Shown: piece after piece, positions 1-7,885 of the stretch
How the letters are laid out: each line of letters starts with the position of its first letter
How positions within the stretch are numbered: the stretch's first letter is position 1
Assembly: GCA_905236785.1 (NCBI GenBank)
Contig: CAJOQC010000192.1
Location: forward strand, 1 to 22,936
Direction of reading: 5' to 3'
Origin: an uncultured Selenomonadaceae bacterium
GTDB taxonomy: Bacteria > Bacillota > Negativicutes > Selenomonadales > Selenomonadaceae
DNA: 22,936 bases
Program-made: the position numbers and the translations under genes
Notes under the pieces: model-generated
What the model was told of the DNA's origin: nothing
What the model saw: the letters and a program-made list of their open reading frames with translations, nothing else
The model's database searches: none

Positions 1-136
1 AGAAGCTGGCCAAAAAACCCTGCCACGCCGTAAGCCCCGCATTTTTGGCCGCGATGCCAAGGGTGAATGATACGACAAAATAACCCAAGGCTATGGGCAT
101 TCCGTCTCTTATTCCTTCCTTAAATGCCGCTCGCAA
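1..136 (-). CDS. azlC: AzlC-type branched-chain amino acid permease, N-terminal fragment
   Basis: Partial gene cut by the window edge; 45 codons are visible. The translation carries FKEGIRDGMPIALGYF followed by a hydrophobic stretch and GIAAKNAGLTAWQGF. This matches the N-terminal signature and first membrane segment of the AzlC family, which forms the large subunit of the AzlCD branched-chain amino acid exporter in the inner membrane. An in-frame TGA lies 15-18 bases upstream of the proposed start, so the gene begins inside this stretch. I chose a TTG start at 136 because GAAAGG lies 11 bases upstream and the resulting N-terminus fits the family; an ATG at 100 is the alternative. The gene is separated from the LPS operon by an A/T hairpin and is probably a different unit. 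AzlC identity is a family-level judgement from a short fragment. Confidence 0.72.
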   Translation of the reverse strand, partial: MRAAFKEGIRDGMPIALGYFVVSFTLGIAAKNAGLTAWQGFLASF

Positions 137-160
137 ATTATACGCCGCCTTTCAAAGAGA

Positions 161-199
161 AAAAGAAAAAACTCTAATGCAATTAAAGTTTTTTCTTTT
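161..199 (-). terminator. A/T-only hairpin after the LPS operon
   Basis: A perfect 13-bp inverted repeat (161-173 with 187-199, arm AAAAGAAAAAACT) surrounds a 13-nt loop. On the minus strand it lies just after the stop codon at 209 and ends in a U-rich run, GTTTTTTCTTTTTCTCTTT. The stem has almost no G-C pairs, so it is weaker than a classical intrinsic terminator, but its place between the last LPS gene and the azlC-like gene fits an end-of-operon signal. Confidence 0.5.
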
Positions 200-208
200 C
201 GTGTCCCC

Positions 209-1153
209 TCATATATCGAAAAAACCTTCCAACCATTTCTTGGGGCGATACCCGTCCTTTATTTCTTCCTCTGCGGGTATGTACGGCGATTTTATAAACT
301 GCGGCAACGCGGCAAAATCGTCACGGCCGATTATAAACACATTGCGCGGGTCGTAAAAATCATAGTTTACGATGTCTTGGTTGTCGGTAATAAGTTTCCT
401 CTCCAAGAACATGGACTCCATGGGGCGTTGGGTGATGCCGCTTTGCCCCTTCATGTTAATATCCACCACCGCCCGCGACCTGACAATCGTCTCGGCAATT
501 TTAGAATACGGGACATGATTTTCCAATAAAATTTCTCGTTGCCGCGCCGTATATTTTCGCCGTTTCCAAGGCACGACAAAAAAAATCGGTTTAAGGCCGA
601 TTTCCTTCATCTCGTCCCGCAGGCGCAAAAGTTCGTCGATTCGCCCCTTGTCCACGCCGAAAAAAACCGCATCCCACTCAATGTCGCCGCCTTTTCTTTG
701 CGCCGCTTTGGCCTCGGTTTCGTACTCGTAAAAATAATGCTTAAACTTAATGCCGTACTTCTCGGCGGCTTGGCGATCGAATGTGGCAAACTCCACGCCG
801 AACCGCCGATAATTTTCGGGAGAATTGCGATCGCCGTCGTTAAAGGTGTTGACGTAATAAATAATTATCCTAGCCCGTGGATTATGCTTTTTGATATATT
901 CTATAACGTCCGCGCCGCGAATACCGTCGGAAATAATCACCGTGTCAAAATCGGCCACATTACTGCGCCATTTTCCGTACCAACGTTCCATTTTGCAAAG
1001 GTGCAAATGCTCCGCCACCTTAAAGGCAAGACGACTGCCCTTGCCCCCAAAGTCGTAAAGAGGGTAAGCCGTTACGTTTTTATTTTGGTCATGCCCCTGC
1101 CAACCGTCAAGCATCAGTATTTTATGCTTATTAAAATTATCGGTGCTACACAT
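209..1153 (-). CDS. Unassigned LPS-cluster protein, possible glycosyltransferase-like
   Basis: A 314-residue soluble protein with no signal peptide or clear membrane segment. I cannot place it in a named family with certainty. The N-terminal half alternates hydrophobic strands and helices (KILMLDG at 11-17, DTVIISDG at 70-77, ARIIIYYVN at 94-102), as in a Rossmann-like domain. The second half has DAVFFGVDKGR (161-171) and a run around 226-258 with SRAVVDINMKGQSGITQRP and then ERKLITDN. That last part resembles the acceptor-end signature of GT-B-like proteins of capsule and LPS loci, where a conserved Q-x-G-hydrophobic-T-x-R stretch precedes a 'forced to reveal' E. The start ATG overlaps the upstream glycosyltransferase gene by 8 bp, so it is the last gene of the operon. 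A role in outer-core sugar transfer or modification is inferred from context only. Confidence 0.7.
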   Translation of the reverse strand: MCSTDNFNKHKILMLDGWQGHDQNKNVTAYPLYDFGGKGSRLAFKVAEHLHLCKMERWYGKWRSNVADFDTVIISDGIRGADVIEYIKKHNPRARIIIYYVNTFNDGDRNSPENYRRFGVEFATFDRQAAEKYGIKFKHYFYEYETEAKAAQRKGGDIEWDAVFFGVDKGRIDELLRLRDEMKEIGLKPIFFVVPWKRRKYTARQREILLENHVPYSKIAETIVRSRAVVDINMKGQSGITQRPMESMFLERKLITDNQDIVNYDFYDPRNVFIIGRDDFAALPQFIKSPYIPAEEEIKDGYRPKKWLEGFFDI

Positions 1154-2336
1154 TGTTTATAAGTTCTTCCCACTTGTCCCAAACCGTGGCGGCGGCATAT
1201 CTTTTCATGGCCTTGTGCGCCGCCCGCCCCAAATTTTCGCGCAAGGAGGCGTTTTCCATAAGGAGCATCAACTTTTGGGCGAAACTTTCCTCGCCTTCCC
1301 CGGCCAACAAACCCGTTTGCCCGTCAATTATAAAATCGTCGTTGGGGTAACACTCGCGGCAAGCCACCACAGGCAAGCCAAAGCTCATGGCTTCGGCCAC
1401 CGCCAAGCCAAAACCTTCGTTCTTGCTGGGAAAAGCGAAAATATCCGCCTCGGACAGGGCGGCAAAAAAGTTCTCGGTAACCCCCATAAAATGAACCCGC
1501 TCGGCAAAGTCGGCCTCTTTCACCATTTGCTCAAGTTTTTTCTTATAGCCTGTGTTGTCCGCCGCGCCGTACACGTCAAGTGTCCAATCGGGGAATTTTT
1601 CTCCGGCGATAAAAAACGCCTTCAGCAACAGGTGTTGCCGTTTGGCAATTCCCTCCAAACGCCCCGCCGTGAGGATTTTTTTGCGGCACACATCATACCC
1701 GGCGGTGTTGCCGTCGTCAAACTGTTCCACGAAGTTTGGTATGGTGACTACGTTTTTATAGCCGAATTTTTTTATTTCCTCGGCAAAATGAGGTTGCAAA
1801 ACTTGGATAAAGCGGGCGTTTTGCCACGCGCTTTTTTGCTCCTCGGTGAATTTATCCATAATCAGCGACGGGTCGCAATGACACATGGCAATGACCGGCA
1901 CATTCGCCGCGCATTGGGCAATATGCGCGCTGTCCTCGCTGACGGCGATTATCACGTCGGGTTTTAACTCGGCAACGCAACGACTAAGCCGCGTAATAAA
2001 CTCGCCGAAGAAATAATCCTGTCGCGGGTTGCGGTATTTTTTCCCGCCTATTATAAGCTCACGCCCGCCCAAGCCCCGCAAAATTTCCTTTTGCAGTTTC
2101 TTCCACAGCCAGACAATGCCGCCGAAGGGTTTTCCGTAGTCATAGGCCAAATTGACAAAGGCCACTTTTTCGTCCAAAGGATAAAAGGGCATCCCCATGT
2201 GCAAATTCATGCAGACGATACTCACGTCAAAACCGCGATGCACAAAGGAAGAAGCCGCATCGCAGATAATTTTTTCCGCGCCGCCCACATAGTTTACGAC
2301 GTTTCTTTCATCGACAAACATGATTTTTTTCCGCAT
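1146..2336 (-). CDS. GT4-family glycosyltransferase, tandem paralogue A
   Basis: A 396-residue GT-B glycosyltransferase that would transfer a sugar from a nucleotide donor to the LPS core or another surface glycan at the cytoplasmic face of the inner membrane. The N-terminal acceptor domain opens with a glycine loop (VGGAEK, 17-22). The C-terminal domain (about 215-385) starts with KKILTAGRL, and carries the donor-site motif NEGFGLAVAEAMSFGLPVV, with E307 and E315 in the E-x7-E pair. An earlier in-frame start exists at 2375, but ATG at 2336 is preferred because AGGAGG sits 8 bases before it. It lies 22 bp downstream of a close paralogue and overlaps the next gene by 8 bp. Donor and acceptor cannot be read from the sequence. 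Confidence 0.92.
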   Translation of the reverse strand: MRKKIMFVDERNVVNYVGGAEKIICDAASSFVHRGFDVSIVCMNLHMGMPFYPLDEKVAFVNLAYDYGKPFGGIVWLWKKLQKEILRGLGGRELIIGGKKYRNPRQDYFFGEFITRLSRCVAELKPDVIIAVSEDSAHIAQCAANVPVIAMCHCDPSLIMDKFTEEQKSAWQNARFIQVLQPHFAEEIKKFGYKNVVTIPNFVEQFDDGNTAGYDVCRKKILTAGRLEGIAKRQHLLLKAFFIAGEKFPDWTLDVYGAADNTGYKKKLEQMVKEADFAERVHFMGVTENFFAALSEADIFAFPSKNEGFGLAVAEAMSFGLPVVACRECYPNDDFIIDGQTGLLAGEGEESFAQKLMLLMENASLRENLGRAAHKAMKRYAAATVWDKWEELINNV

Positions 2337-2358
2337 CCGCGCTTCCTCCTTTCGCCGT

Positions 2359-3540
2359 TTATTTCTTGCCCGCAACTTCCCGCAACAAACTCTGCCATGC
2401 CGACCAAATTTTGTCGGCGGAATATTTTTTCATGGCCTCTCGCGCCGCCGCGCCCATTCTTGCCCGCAAATTTGCGTCCTTCATAAGACTCGCCATCTTT
2501 TCGGCAAAATCCTCCGCCCCGTCCTCGCAAAGAAAACCGCTCACGCCGTCCTCAATAAGTTCGTTTACCCCGGAGCAACTTCTAAACGCCACCACGGGAA
2601 GCCCCATGCTCATGGCCTCCGCCGCCGACAACCCAAAGCCCTCATAAGCGCTGGGAAAAGCGAACAAATCGCCATGCTGCAGAACCGATTTAACGTCATG
2701 GGTCGCGCCCTTAATGAACACCTGCTTTGTAAGCCCCAAATTCTTAATTTGCTTTTCTAAACCCGAGGAATAACTTTTCCTGTCCTGCGCGCCCCAAATT
2801 TCAACCGTCCAATTCGGAAATTCTTCCGCCACGCGGGAAAACGCATCAATGAGCAAATGAGGCCGCTTATGATTGCGGGTCAGCCTGCCCACGAAGATTA
2901 TTTTATAAACGTTCTTTTTCGCCGATAAATCCGCCTGTTCCTCGTACTGCGGCACAACGTTGCCAATAACCCTTACTTTTACTTCCGGGAAACGCTTTTT
3001 TATTGCCTCGGCAAAGGATGGCACAAGGACTTGACAAACCGCGCTTTTCCCCAAGGAAGGCAATTCTTCCGGGGGGTAAGTGTGAAAATAATCCTCCGGG
3101 TCGCCATGGGACATGGTGATTACGGGTATATCCGTCACATTGAGGTCGCAAAGAAAAGTTTTGCTCGACGCAGGCTGGAAACATACTATTATATCGGGGG
3201 CAAACTCGTCAAGTGCTGTTTTCACCAAAGGGAGCAAATACTTTTCGGTAAAGCGGTCGTTTATGGCGCGAGCTTTCTTCTTGCTGAACAAGCGAAGGAC
3301 TTCTCGCCTAAGTTTATAACTTTTCGGGTAACATATATCCTTGCCGTAAACATGGCGAAGATTGCACAGCTCCACCCCTGCGTCAACGGGATAAAAAAAT
3401 TCGCCTTCCCTGTCGTCGCTGTACATCATAAGGACGCTGTGACCGCTTCTTTGCATTTCGTTGGCAAAGGCGCAATGAACCTTGGCAAGGCCGCCGCTGT
3501 CGTTTACCATTTTGGCAAAATTAGCCAACAGTATTCGCAT
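2359..3540 (-). CDS. GT4-family glycosyltransferase, tandem paralogue B
   Basis: A 393-residue GT-B glycosyltransferase. It has an N-terminal glycine loop (SGGLAK, 15-20), an HGDPEDYF segment near 145-152, a linker into the donor domain (KIIFVGRL, 213-220), and the E-x7-E motif in AYEGFGLSAAEAMSMGLPVV (E300 and E308). The C-terminal half aligns by eye over its whole length with the neighbouring gene downstream, including FAFPS, EAMS, GLPVVA and the C-terminal W-containing helix, so the two look like a tandem duplication that has diverged. The ATG at 3540 has AAGGAGG 9 bases upstream. It overlaps the DUF535 gene by 20 bp, which implies co-translation. The sugar donor is unknown; LPS core or O-chain extension is inferred from context. 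Confidence 0.92.
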   Translation of the reverse strand: MRILLANFAKMVNDSGGLAKVHCAFANEMQRSGHSVLMMYSDDREGEFFYPVDAGVELCNLRHVYGKDICYPKSYKLRREVLRLFSKKKARAINDRFTEKYLLPLVKTALDEFAPDIIVCFQPASSKTFLCDLNVTDIPVITMSHGDPEDYFHTYPPEELPSLGKSAVCQVLVPSFAEAIKKRFPEVKVRVIGNVVPQYEEQADLSAKKNVYKIIFVGRLTRNHKRPHLLIDAFSRVAEEFPNWTVEIWGAQDRKSYSSGLEKQIKNLGLTKQVFIKGATHDVKSVLQHGDLFAFPSAYEGFGLSAAEAMSMGLPVVAFRSCSGVNELIEDGVSGFLCEDGAEDFAEKMASLMKDANLRARMGAAAREAMKKYSADKIWSAWQSLLREVAGKK

Positions 3541-4453
3541 CCGTTGCGGCCTCCTTCAGGATTTTTTTCATGTTGCCCGCTATAATGTCGTCGATTTCGT
3601 CCAAAAAAGCAAACCGCCGCCGATAAACGGCTCTTTTTCTTGTCGGCACTTCCTCCATGTCCTTGCGTGGCTCTACAATGGGCAATTCGTAAAAACGTTC
3701 GTCGGCGGCCGGTTTTCCCCCGGTTTCCTGCCAAAACACGCCAAAGTCCGTCTTTAACTTTCGGTCGCTTCGCACATGATTATTTGCGTAATAACCGGCG
3801 TTTGACACTGCGTATATTTTTTGAACTCCCATGGCTCGCGCCGCCGCCCGCAACATATAAAGAACCAAATTCTTTGTACGGTAGCGGTGAGAAAGTTTCG
3901 TGGTTTCCTTTATTATTTCCGTGGCGTTCTCGGTGTTTGCGCCCTGTATTGCGCCGATAAAAAGCGCGTCTTTGCCATCTTTGTCCTTTTGAAGCCAAAA
4001 CATTATCTGATAAAGCTCGCGGCCGTTATAGTACATAATGAGGGACAACAAGCCCTCTTTCCTCTGCCCGGTGGCAAAACGAAGGGAGGCGCGCCAGTCA
4101 TATTCCTCGTGCCGCCACAGCACAAACTCATGGTTTAGGGATAAATCTATCGCCCATTCGGTCTTAAAGCGTCGCACCATAAAACCGTAATGTTCCTTTA
4201 TAAGTTTAATCCGCTCGTCCATGGTGGAGTTATGGTAGAAAAAAGCGCGGGTTGCTTGCTCCAACAAATAAGGATTTGTGTCAAGAATTTGCCGCCTTAT
4301 TTCGTCGGCGTAAAAATAATCGTAAAGCTCCCGCATTTTGCCGCGATGGAACAGCCCTCGCGCCAAAAACACCAAATAGCGATGCGCCTCGCGAGGATTA
4401 TCGGTATTATATATCCTTTTGCCGATTTGACGCAAATTCAATTTTTTTTCCAT
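3521..4453 (-). CDS. VirK/YbjX family (DUF535) protein
   Basis: A 310-residue protein of the VirK/YbjX family. The family signature is clear in the centre: IGAIQGAN (166-173), a TKLSHRYRTKNLVLYMLRAA helix (185-204), and GVQKIYAVSNAGYYANN (209-225). The tail is rich in basic residues (RKRAVYRRR, 272-280). No signal peptide or membrane helix is seen, so it is probably cytoplasmic or peripheral. In enterobacteria, VirK-type proteins are linked to virulence and to envelope traits such as resistance to cationic peptides, but the biochemical activity is not established. GTG at 4459 overlaps the upstream stop as GTGA; ATG at 4453 is chosen because GGAG lies 5 bases before it and directly abuts the GTG. 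Its position between glycosyltransferase genes suggests an LPS-related job. Confidence 0.85.
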   Translation of the reverse strand: MEKKLNLRQIGKRIYNTDNPREAHRYLVFLARGLFHRGKMRELYDYFYADEIRRQILDTNPYLLEQATRAFFYHNSTMDERIKLIKEHYGFMVRRFKTEWAIDLSLNHEFVLWRHEEYDWRASLRFATGQRKEGLLSLIMYYNGRELYQIMFWLQKDKDGKDALFIGAIQGANTENATEIIKETTKLSHRYRTKNLVLYMLRAAARAMGVQKIYAVSNAGYYANNHVRSDRKLKTDFGVFWQETGGKPAADERFYELPIVEPRKDMEEVPTRKRAVYRRRFAFLDEIDDIIAGNMKKILKEAATDANTVG

Positions 4454-4455
4454 AC

Positions 4456-5589
4456 TCACTCCGCCAATTTTACGATGTTTTCCGCAAGTTTTCGCGGCGA
4501 AAAATCCTCATAGGCGCGCATTAGTTCCGCCGCATACCGTTCTTTTTTCGCCTCGTAACCGTTTACAAAATCCTCAATCGCCCGTTTTAAGTCTGCCATG
4601 TCGCCATGCTTAAAGGAACAACCTATGTCATAATTTGCCAAAATCTCCGGGTTCACATTGTCGGCGGCTATTATCGCCCTTTTTACCCCCATGGCGTTTG
4701 AAATTATTGCCGATGTGTGGTAAAGATACCTGTCTGCGCCGTAGGGAATGACAATGGCATCCGTCGCCAAAAGCCCCTCTTGCCAATCTTTGCCGATAAG
4801 TGGCTTATGCCAAAACTCAAGGGATTTTTCGCCCTTGTATTTTGCAATCAACCCGTTAAAATCGGCGGCATCTTCGCGGTTCGTTGTCGCCCCCTGCACG
4901 ATGAGTTTTACGGGGCGGTTATAACTGCCGCCTAAAAAAGCGCGGATAAAATCCTCGACTTTTTTTTCGCGGCGATACTGGCCGAATATACCGAGCCGCA
5001 AAACTTCGCCCTCGGCAAATCGACCATCCTCCGTAACGTCACGGGGGATATAGTTGGGCGGCGCGTAAACCCGCAAATTTTTCGCCCGCAAATTAAGTTT
5101 TGCCGCCGCAAAAGTCTGCACGCCGATACGAATGTTCTTTTTGTTCTTAAATTTGCCCGCCGCCTCATCAAGTTTTTTTGCCTCGGCGGGCGTAAGACCA
5201 TGAATCAAAAACAAGACGGGGACTGGGGAGTCCTTTAGGGGGGTTAGGGTCAAGGCTCTTAAATAACGATAGGTGGCGGAGGGAAAAATTATCGCGTCGA
5301 ATTTGCCCTTCGTTGCCGCCCCGTACATTTCTTTGTACCAACCGTGGCGGCGATACTCGCGCCGCGCCGACAAGAGAAGTTTTTTAAGGCCATGCGCCCC
5401 GTCGTAGGACACGCCCTTCCCGGGCAAATAGTGAATAGGCGCATGGTAATCAAACTTAAACCTGTGGCCTTCGGGAACATAGAACTCAACTTCATGCCCC
5501 AAGGCGCGAAGTTCCTCCACCAAAATTCGGTCAAAATCAATTTCATGCCCGCCGTCGCTGGCGACGTTTTCCATTATGGCAAATTTCAA
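4456..5589 (-). CDS. GT4-like glycosyltransferase of the LPS cluster
   Basis: A 377-residue protein with a two-domain GT-B layout. The N-terminal domain starts MKFAIMENVASDGGHE with a glycine pair near 13-14. The second domain starts near 196 with VLRLGIFGQYRREKKVEDFI, a form of the usual donor-domain opening. The usual E-x7-E pair is not obvious; instead there is TDAIVIPYGADRYLYHTSAI (276-295) and SNAMGVKRAIIAAD (297-310), so it is a divergent member. The start is TTG at 5589: its last bases share TTGA with the upstream stop codon, and a GGGGGA stretch lies about 9 bases upstream. It ends 2 bp before the DUF535 ATG. Sugar transfer to the LPS core is inferred from fold and context; the substrate is unknown. 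Confidence 0.85.
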   Translation of the reverse strand: MKFAIMENVASDGGHEIDFDRILVEELRALGHEVEFYVPEGHRFKFDYHAPIHYLPGKGVSYDGAHGLKKLLLSARREYRRHGWYKEMYGAATKGKFDAIIFPSATYRYLRALTLTPLKDSPVPVLFLIHGLTPAEAKKLDEAAGKFKNKKNIRIGVQTFAAAKLNLRAKNLRVYAPPNYIPRDVTEDGRFAEGEVLRLGIFGQYRREKKVEDFIRAFLGGSYNRPVKLIVQGATTNREDAADFNGLIAKYKGEKSLEFWHKPLIGKDWQEGLLATDAIVIPYGADRYLYHTSAIISNAMGVKRAIIAADNVNPEILANYDIGCSFKHGDMADLKRAIEDFVNGYEAKKERYAAELMRAYEDFSPRKLAENIVKLAE

Positions 5590-6347
5590 GCGTTTTTTCC
5601 CCCTTCCCGTTGTTTGTAATAAAGTTTGACGTATTTTATCATGGTATAAAAATAATGATTGACGGCAAATATGAACCCCTGCCGCCCGTCAAGAAACCCC
5701 AACCGCAAAAAATAAAAGCGGATAAAGGCAAAAAGCGGATGAAAAATTATGTCCGAAAAGGCAGCCACTTTGCCTTCGTCGGCCATTCGCTCCGCCATAA
5801 GCGTCGTGTAATTGTTAAACTTTTCAAAGTAACGCTCCCAATCGGTGTAAGTGTAATGATTGAGGGCGTTTTTCATGGTCTTTTGGGGCAATTTGGTTTG
5901 CGGACTTTCATGCACCGCGCCATACCAAGTTACACACTCGCGGGGGAAAAGCCGCGCCACAAAGTCCGGCGCGTGTTCGCCATGGCGCATCACCTGCCCG
6001 AACACAATGTTATACCGTTTCACCCGATAGGCCGCCTTTTCGCCCCGCTGCACAATGTCGGCTATTTCCGCCGCCGTCTCCGGCAAAATCCGTTCGTCTG
6101 CGTCAAGATAAAAGACCCATTCCGCCTCTGTTTTCGTCAAAGCAAAATTTCGTTGCCCCGCAAAACCCGCCTCATCCATTGGGCGATTGAAAACTTTCGC
6201 CCCCGCCGCATGGGCTGTTTTCACCGTAGCGTCTTTACTCCCGGAGTCAACGACTATTATCTCGTCGGCAAAGGCGGCGGTAGCTATACACTCGCCGATA
6301 TTTTTTTCTTCGTTGCGCGTCAAAACAATTACCGCCAACTTTGCCAC
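5586..6347 (-). CDS. GT2-family LPS core glycosyltransferase, WaaE/KdtX-like
   Basis: A 253-residue family 2 glycosyltransferase. The GT-A core shows LAVIVLTRNEEKNIGEC at the N-terminus, VVDSGSKDAT (32-41) for nucleotide binding, and YLDADERI (80-87), the metal-binding D-x-D type motif. The residues AGFAGQRNFA (60-69) and the VHESP segment in the second half are typical of the WaaE/KdtX group, which adds glucose to inner-core heptose. The C-terminal 50 residues are rich in aromatic and hydrophobic residues with basic ends and probably bind the membrane surface. The start is GTG at 6347 with GGAGGAG about 6 bases upstream. Its stop shares four bases with the TTG of the next gene. The WaaE-like assignment is by motif resemblance; the sugar transferred is not certain. 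Confidence 0.88.
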   Translation of the reverse strand: MAKLAVIVLTRNEEKNIGECIATAAFADEIIVVDSGSKDATVKTAHAAGAKVFNRPMDEAGFAGQRNFALTKTEAEWVFYLDADERILPETAAEIADIVQRGEKAAYRVKRYNIVFGQVMRHGEHAPDFVARLFPRECVTWYGAVHESPQTKLPQKTMKNALNHYTYTDWERYFEKFNNYTTLMAERMADEGKVAAFSDIIFHPLFAFIRFYFLRLGFLDGRQGFIFAVNHYFYTMIKYVKLYYKQREGGKNA

Positions 6348-6364
6348 CGCAAACTCCTCCGTCT

Positions 6365-6433
6365 TTACCTTTTCTTCAGTAAACGTTTAACCAATCGCCC
6401 CAAAATATAGCGAACAATCATTTTTGCTATCAT
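6365..6433 (-). CDS. Possible 22-residue basic small protein
   Basis: A short ORF fills the gap between gmhB and the GT2 gene. Its ATG overlaps the gmhB stop as ATGA, the coupling arrangement used elsewhere in this operon, and it ends in TAA just before the ribosome binding site of the GT2 gene. The peptide begins MIAKMIVRYILGRL and ends in a K/R-rich tail, so it would form a short amphipathic, positively charged helix. No clear ribosome binding site precedes it, only GGAAA about 6 bases upstream. It could equally be chance or a coupling leader. I do not recognise a family. Confidence 0.3.
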   Translation of the reverse strand: MIAKMIVRYILGRLVKRLLKKR

Positions 6434-6924
6434 ATAAATTTCCGCACCAAATCCAAAAGACTGCCGCCAACATAGCGGACGCCCAAAACGCCTGCGTTTC
6501 TGCCGCAAAGCACGTCCCGCTCCATATCGCCGATCATGACGGAATGTTGAAGGTCGATGTCATGGTCTTTGGCCGCTTGCAAAAGAAGCCCCGGCTTTGG
6601 TTTTCTGCAGTCGCAGTCCTTGCGGTACTCTTGAACCGTCGCCTCCGGGTGATGAGGGCAAAAGTAAAAGCCGTCTATATGCGCTCCGTATTTGTTTAGT
6701 TCCTTGTTGATGTAGTCATGGAGTTTTACCACGTCCGTTTCGGTGAAATAACCCCGCGCCACGCCGCTTTGATTGGTCACGACGATAGCGAGCGCACCAT
6801 GTTCGTTGATGTACTGTATCGCCTCAATGGCATCCGGCAACCAAAAGAACTGTTCCTTTTTGACGATGTATTTTCCGTCAATGTTTATTGTGCCGTCTCT
6901 GTCAAGAAATATCGCCCGTTTCAT
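6430..6924 (-). CDS. gmhB: D-glycero-D-manno-heptose 1,7-bisphosphate 7-phosphatase
   Basis: A 164-residue HAD-superfamily phosphatase that removes the 7-phosphate from heptose 1,7-bisphosphate in ADP-heptose synthesis, in the cytoplasm. The catalytic DRDGTIN motif gives nucleophile D8 and acid D10. NQSGVARG (51-58) and IGDMERD (131-137) supply the other HAD motifs. The structural zinc site is intact: C89 and H91 in FCPHHPEA, and C104 and C106 in CDCRKPKPG. The length is somewhat short of the E. coli enzyme but normal for standalone GmhB. The ATG at 6924 lies inside the end of hldD (23-bp overlap) behind AAGGCGGG. It directly follows hldD and the heptose kinase gene, so the pathway context is strong. 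Confidence 0.95.
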   Translation of the reverse strand: MKRAIFLDRDGTINIDGKYIVKKEQFFWLPDAIEAIQYINEHGALAIVVTNQSGVARGYFTETDVVKLHDYINKELNKYGAHIDGFYFCPHHPEATVQEYRKDCDCRKPKPGLLLQAAKDHDIDLQHSVMIGDMERDVLCGRNAGVLGVRYVGGSLLDLVRKFI

Positions 6925-7885
6925 AATTAAAATACCCGCCTTTATCTAAGAAATCACAATATTCCTTTACCGCATCTTTCATATCGTAAAAGCCGCCGTC
7001 ATAGCCCGCCGCCAAAAGATTGGCAGGGTCTGATTCCGTGTAATTTTGATACTTGCCCCGCAAAACTTCCGGGAAATCTATATATTCGATTTTGCCCGCG
7101 CCAACTGCGTCTATCACCGCTTGCGCCGCTTCGTTATAAGTGTGAGCCTTGCCCGTGCCGCAGTTATAGATGCCGTTTTTGCCCTTGTTCTCCCAAAACC
7201 AAAGATTGACTTTCACAACGTCTTTCACATAAACAAAATCCCGCCGTTGTTCGCCGTCGCCGTAGCCGTCAATGCCCTTAAAAAGTTTGGCAACCCCCGT
7301 ATTTTTCACCTGCTTGTAAAGCTGATAAAAAATCGAAGCCATTTTCCCCTTGTGATGTTCCTGCGGGCCGTATACATTAAAGTATTTAAGCCCCACGATT
7401 TGGCTTGAGGCATCCGGCATTATCTGCCGAACATAACGATCGAAAAGCAACTTTGAAAAAGCGTAGGGGTTTAGCGCGTCTTCGCATTTGTCCCCTTCTG
7501 TAAAACCGTTTTTGCCGCCGCCGTAGGTGGAAGCCGACGAGGCATAAAGAAAGGGAATACGATGTTGCAAACAAAAATGCAACAGATGCTTTGAGTATTC
7601 GTAATTTACTTTCATCATGTAATTTACGTCATACTCCATGGTGTCCGAACACGCGCCTTCATGGAAAACCGCGTCAATGTCCGAGCCGTCAAAGTCGTCG
7701 TTTTCGATTGAATCCAAAAAATCGTCCTTATGGCGATAATCAAGAAAATGCAAGCCTTTAAGATTTTTGTAATTCTCGCCCCCTTGCAAGTCGTCAACCA
7801 CCAAAATGTCATGACGGCCTTTTTCGTTTAGGGTTTTTACGATATTGCTGCCGATAAATCCCGCGCCGCCGGTAACTATAATCAT
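6902..7885 (-). CDS. hldD: ADP-L-glycero-D-manno-heptose 6-epimerase
   Basis: A 327-residue short-chain dehydrogenase/epimerase that converts ADP-D-glycero- to ADP-L-glycero-D-manno-heptose, the last step before heptose is used in the LPS inner core. The N-terminal nucleotide site is GGAGFIGS (6-13). VVDDLQGGENYKNL (29-42) is characteristic of HldD. The active-site region has SSASTYGGG (116-124) and the Y141-x3-K145 pair in NPYAFSKLLFD. FNVYGPQEHHKGKMAS and GEQRRDFVYVKDV, in the second half, are also diagnostic. The ATG at 7885 overlaps the upstream kinase stop as ATGA, and the gene overlaps gmhB downstream. Length and motifs are those of the family, so the call is firm. Confidence 0.96.
   Translation of the reverse strand: MIIVTGGAGFIGSNIVKTLNEKGRHDILVVDDLQGGENYKNLKGLHFLDYRHKDDFLDSIENDDFDGSDIDAVFHEGACSDTMEYDVNYMMKVNYEYSKHLLHFCLQHRIPFLYASSASTYGGGKNGFTEGDKCEDALNPYAFSKLLFDRYVRQIMPDASSQIVGLKYFNVYGPQEHHKGKMASIFYQLYKQVKNTGVAKLFKGIDGYGDGEQRRDFVYVKDVVKVNLWFWENKGKNGIYNCGTGKAHTYNEAAQAVIDAVGAGKIEYIDFPEVLRGKYQNYTESDPANLLAAGYDGGFYDMKDAVKEYCDFLDKGGYFNYETGDIS

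Noticed and set aside
3031..3585. Plus-strand ORF spanning the junction of two LPS genes
   Set aside because: No recognisable motif and fully antisense to confident genes.
5610..6410. Long plus-strand ORF (266 codons)
   Set aside because: It is antisense to the GT2 gene, shows no domain, has no convincing ribosome binding site, and its composition reflects the codons of the opposite strand.
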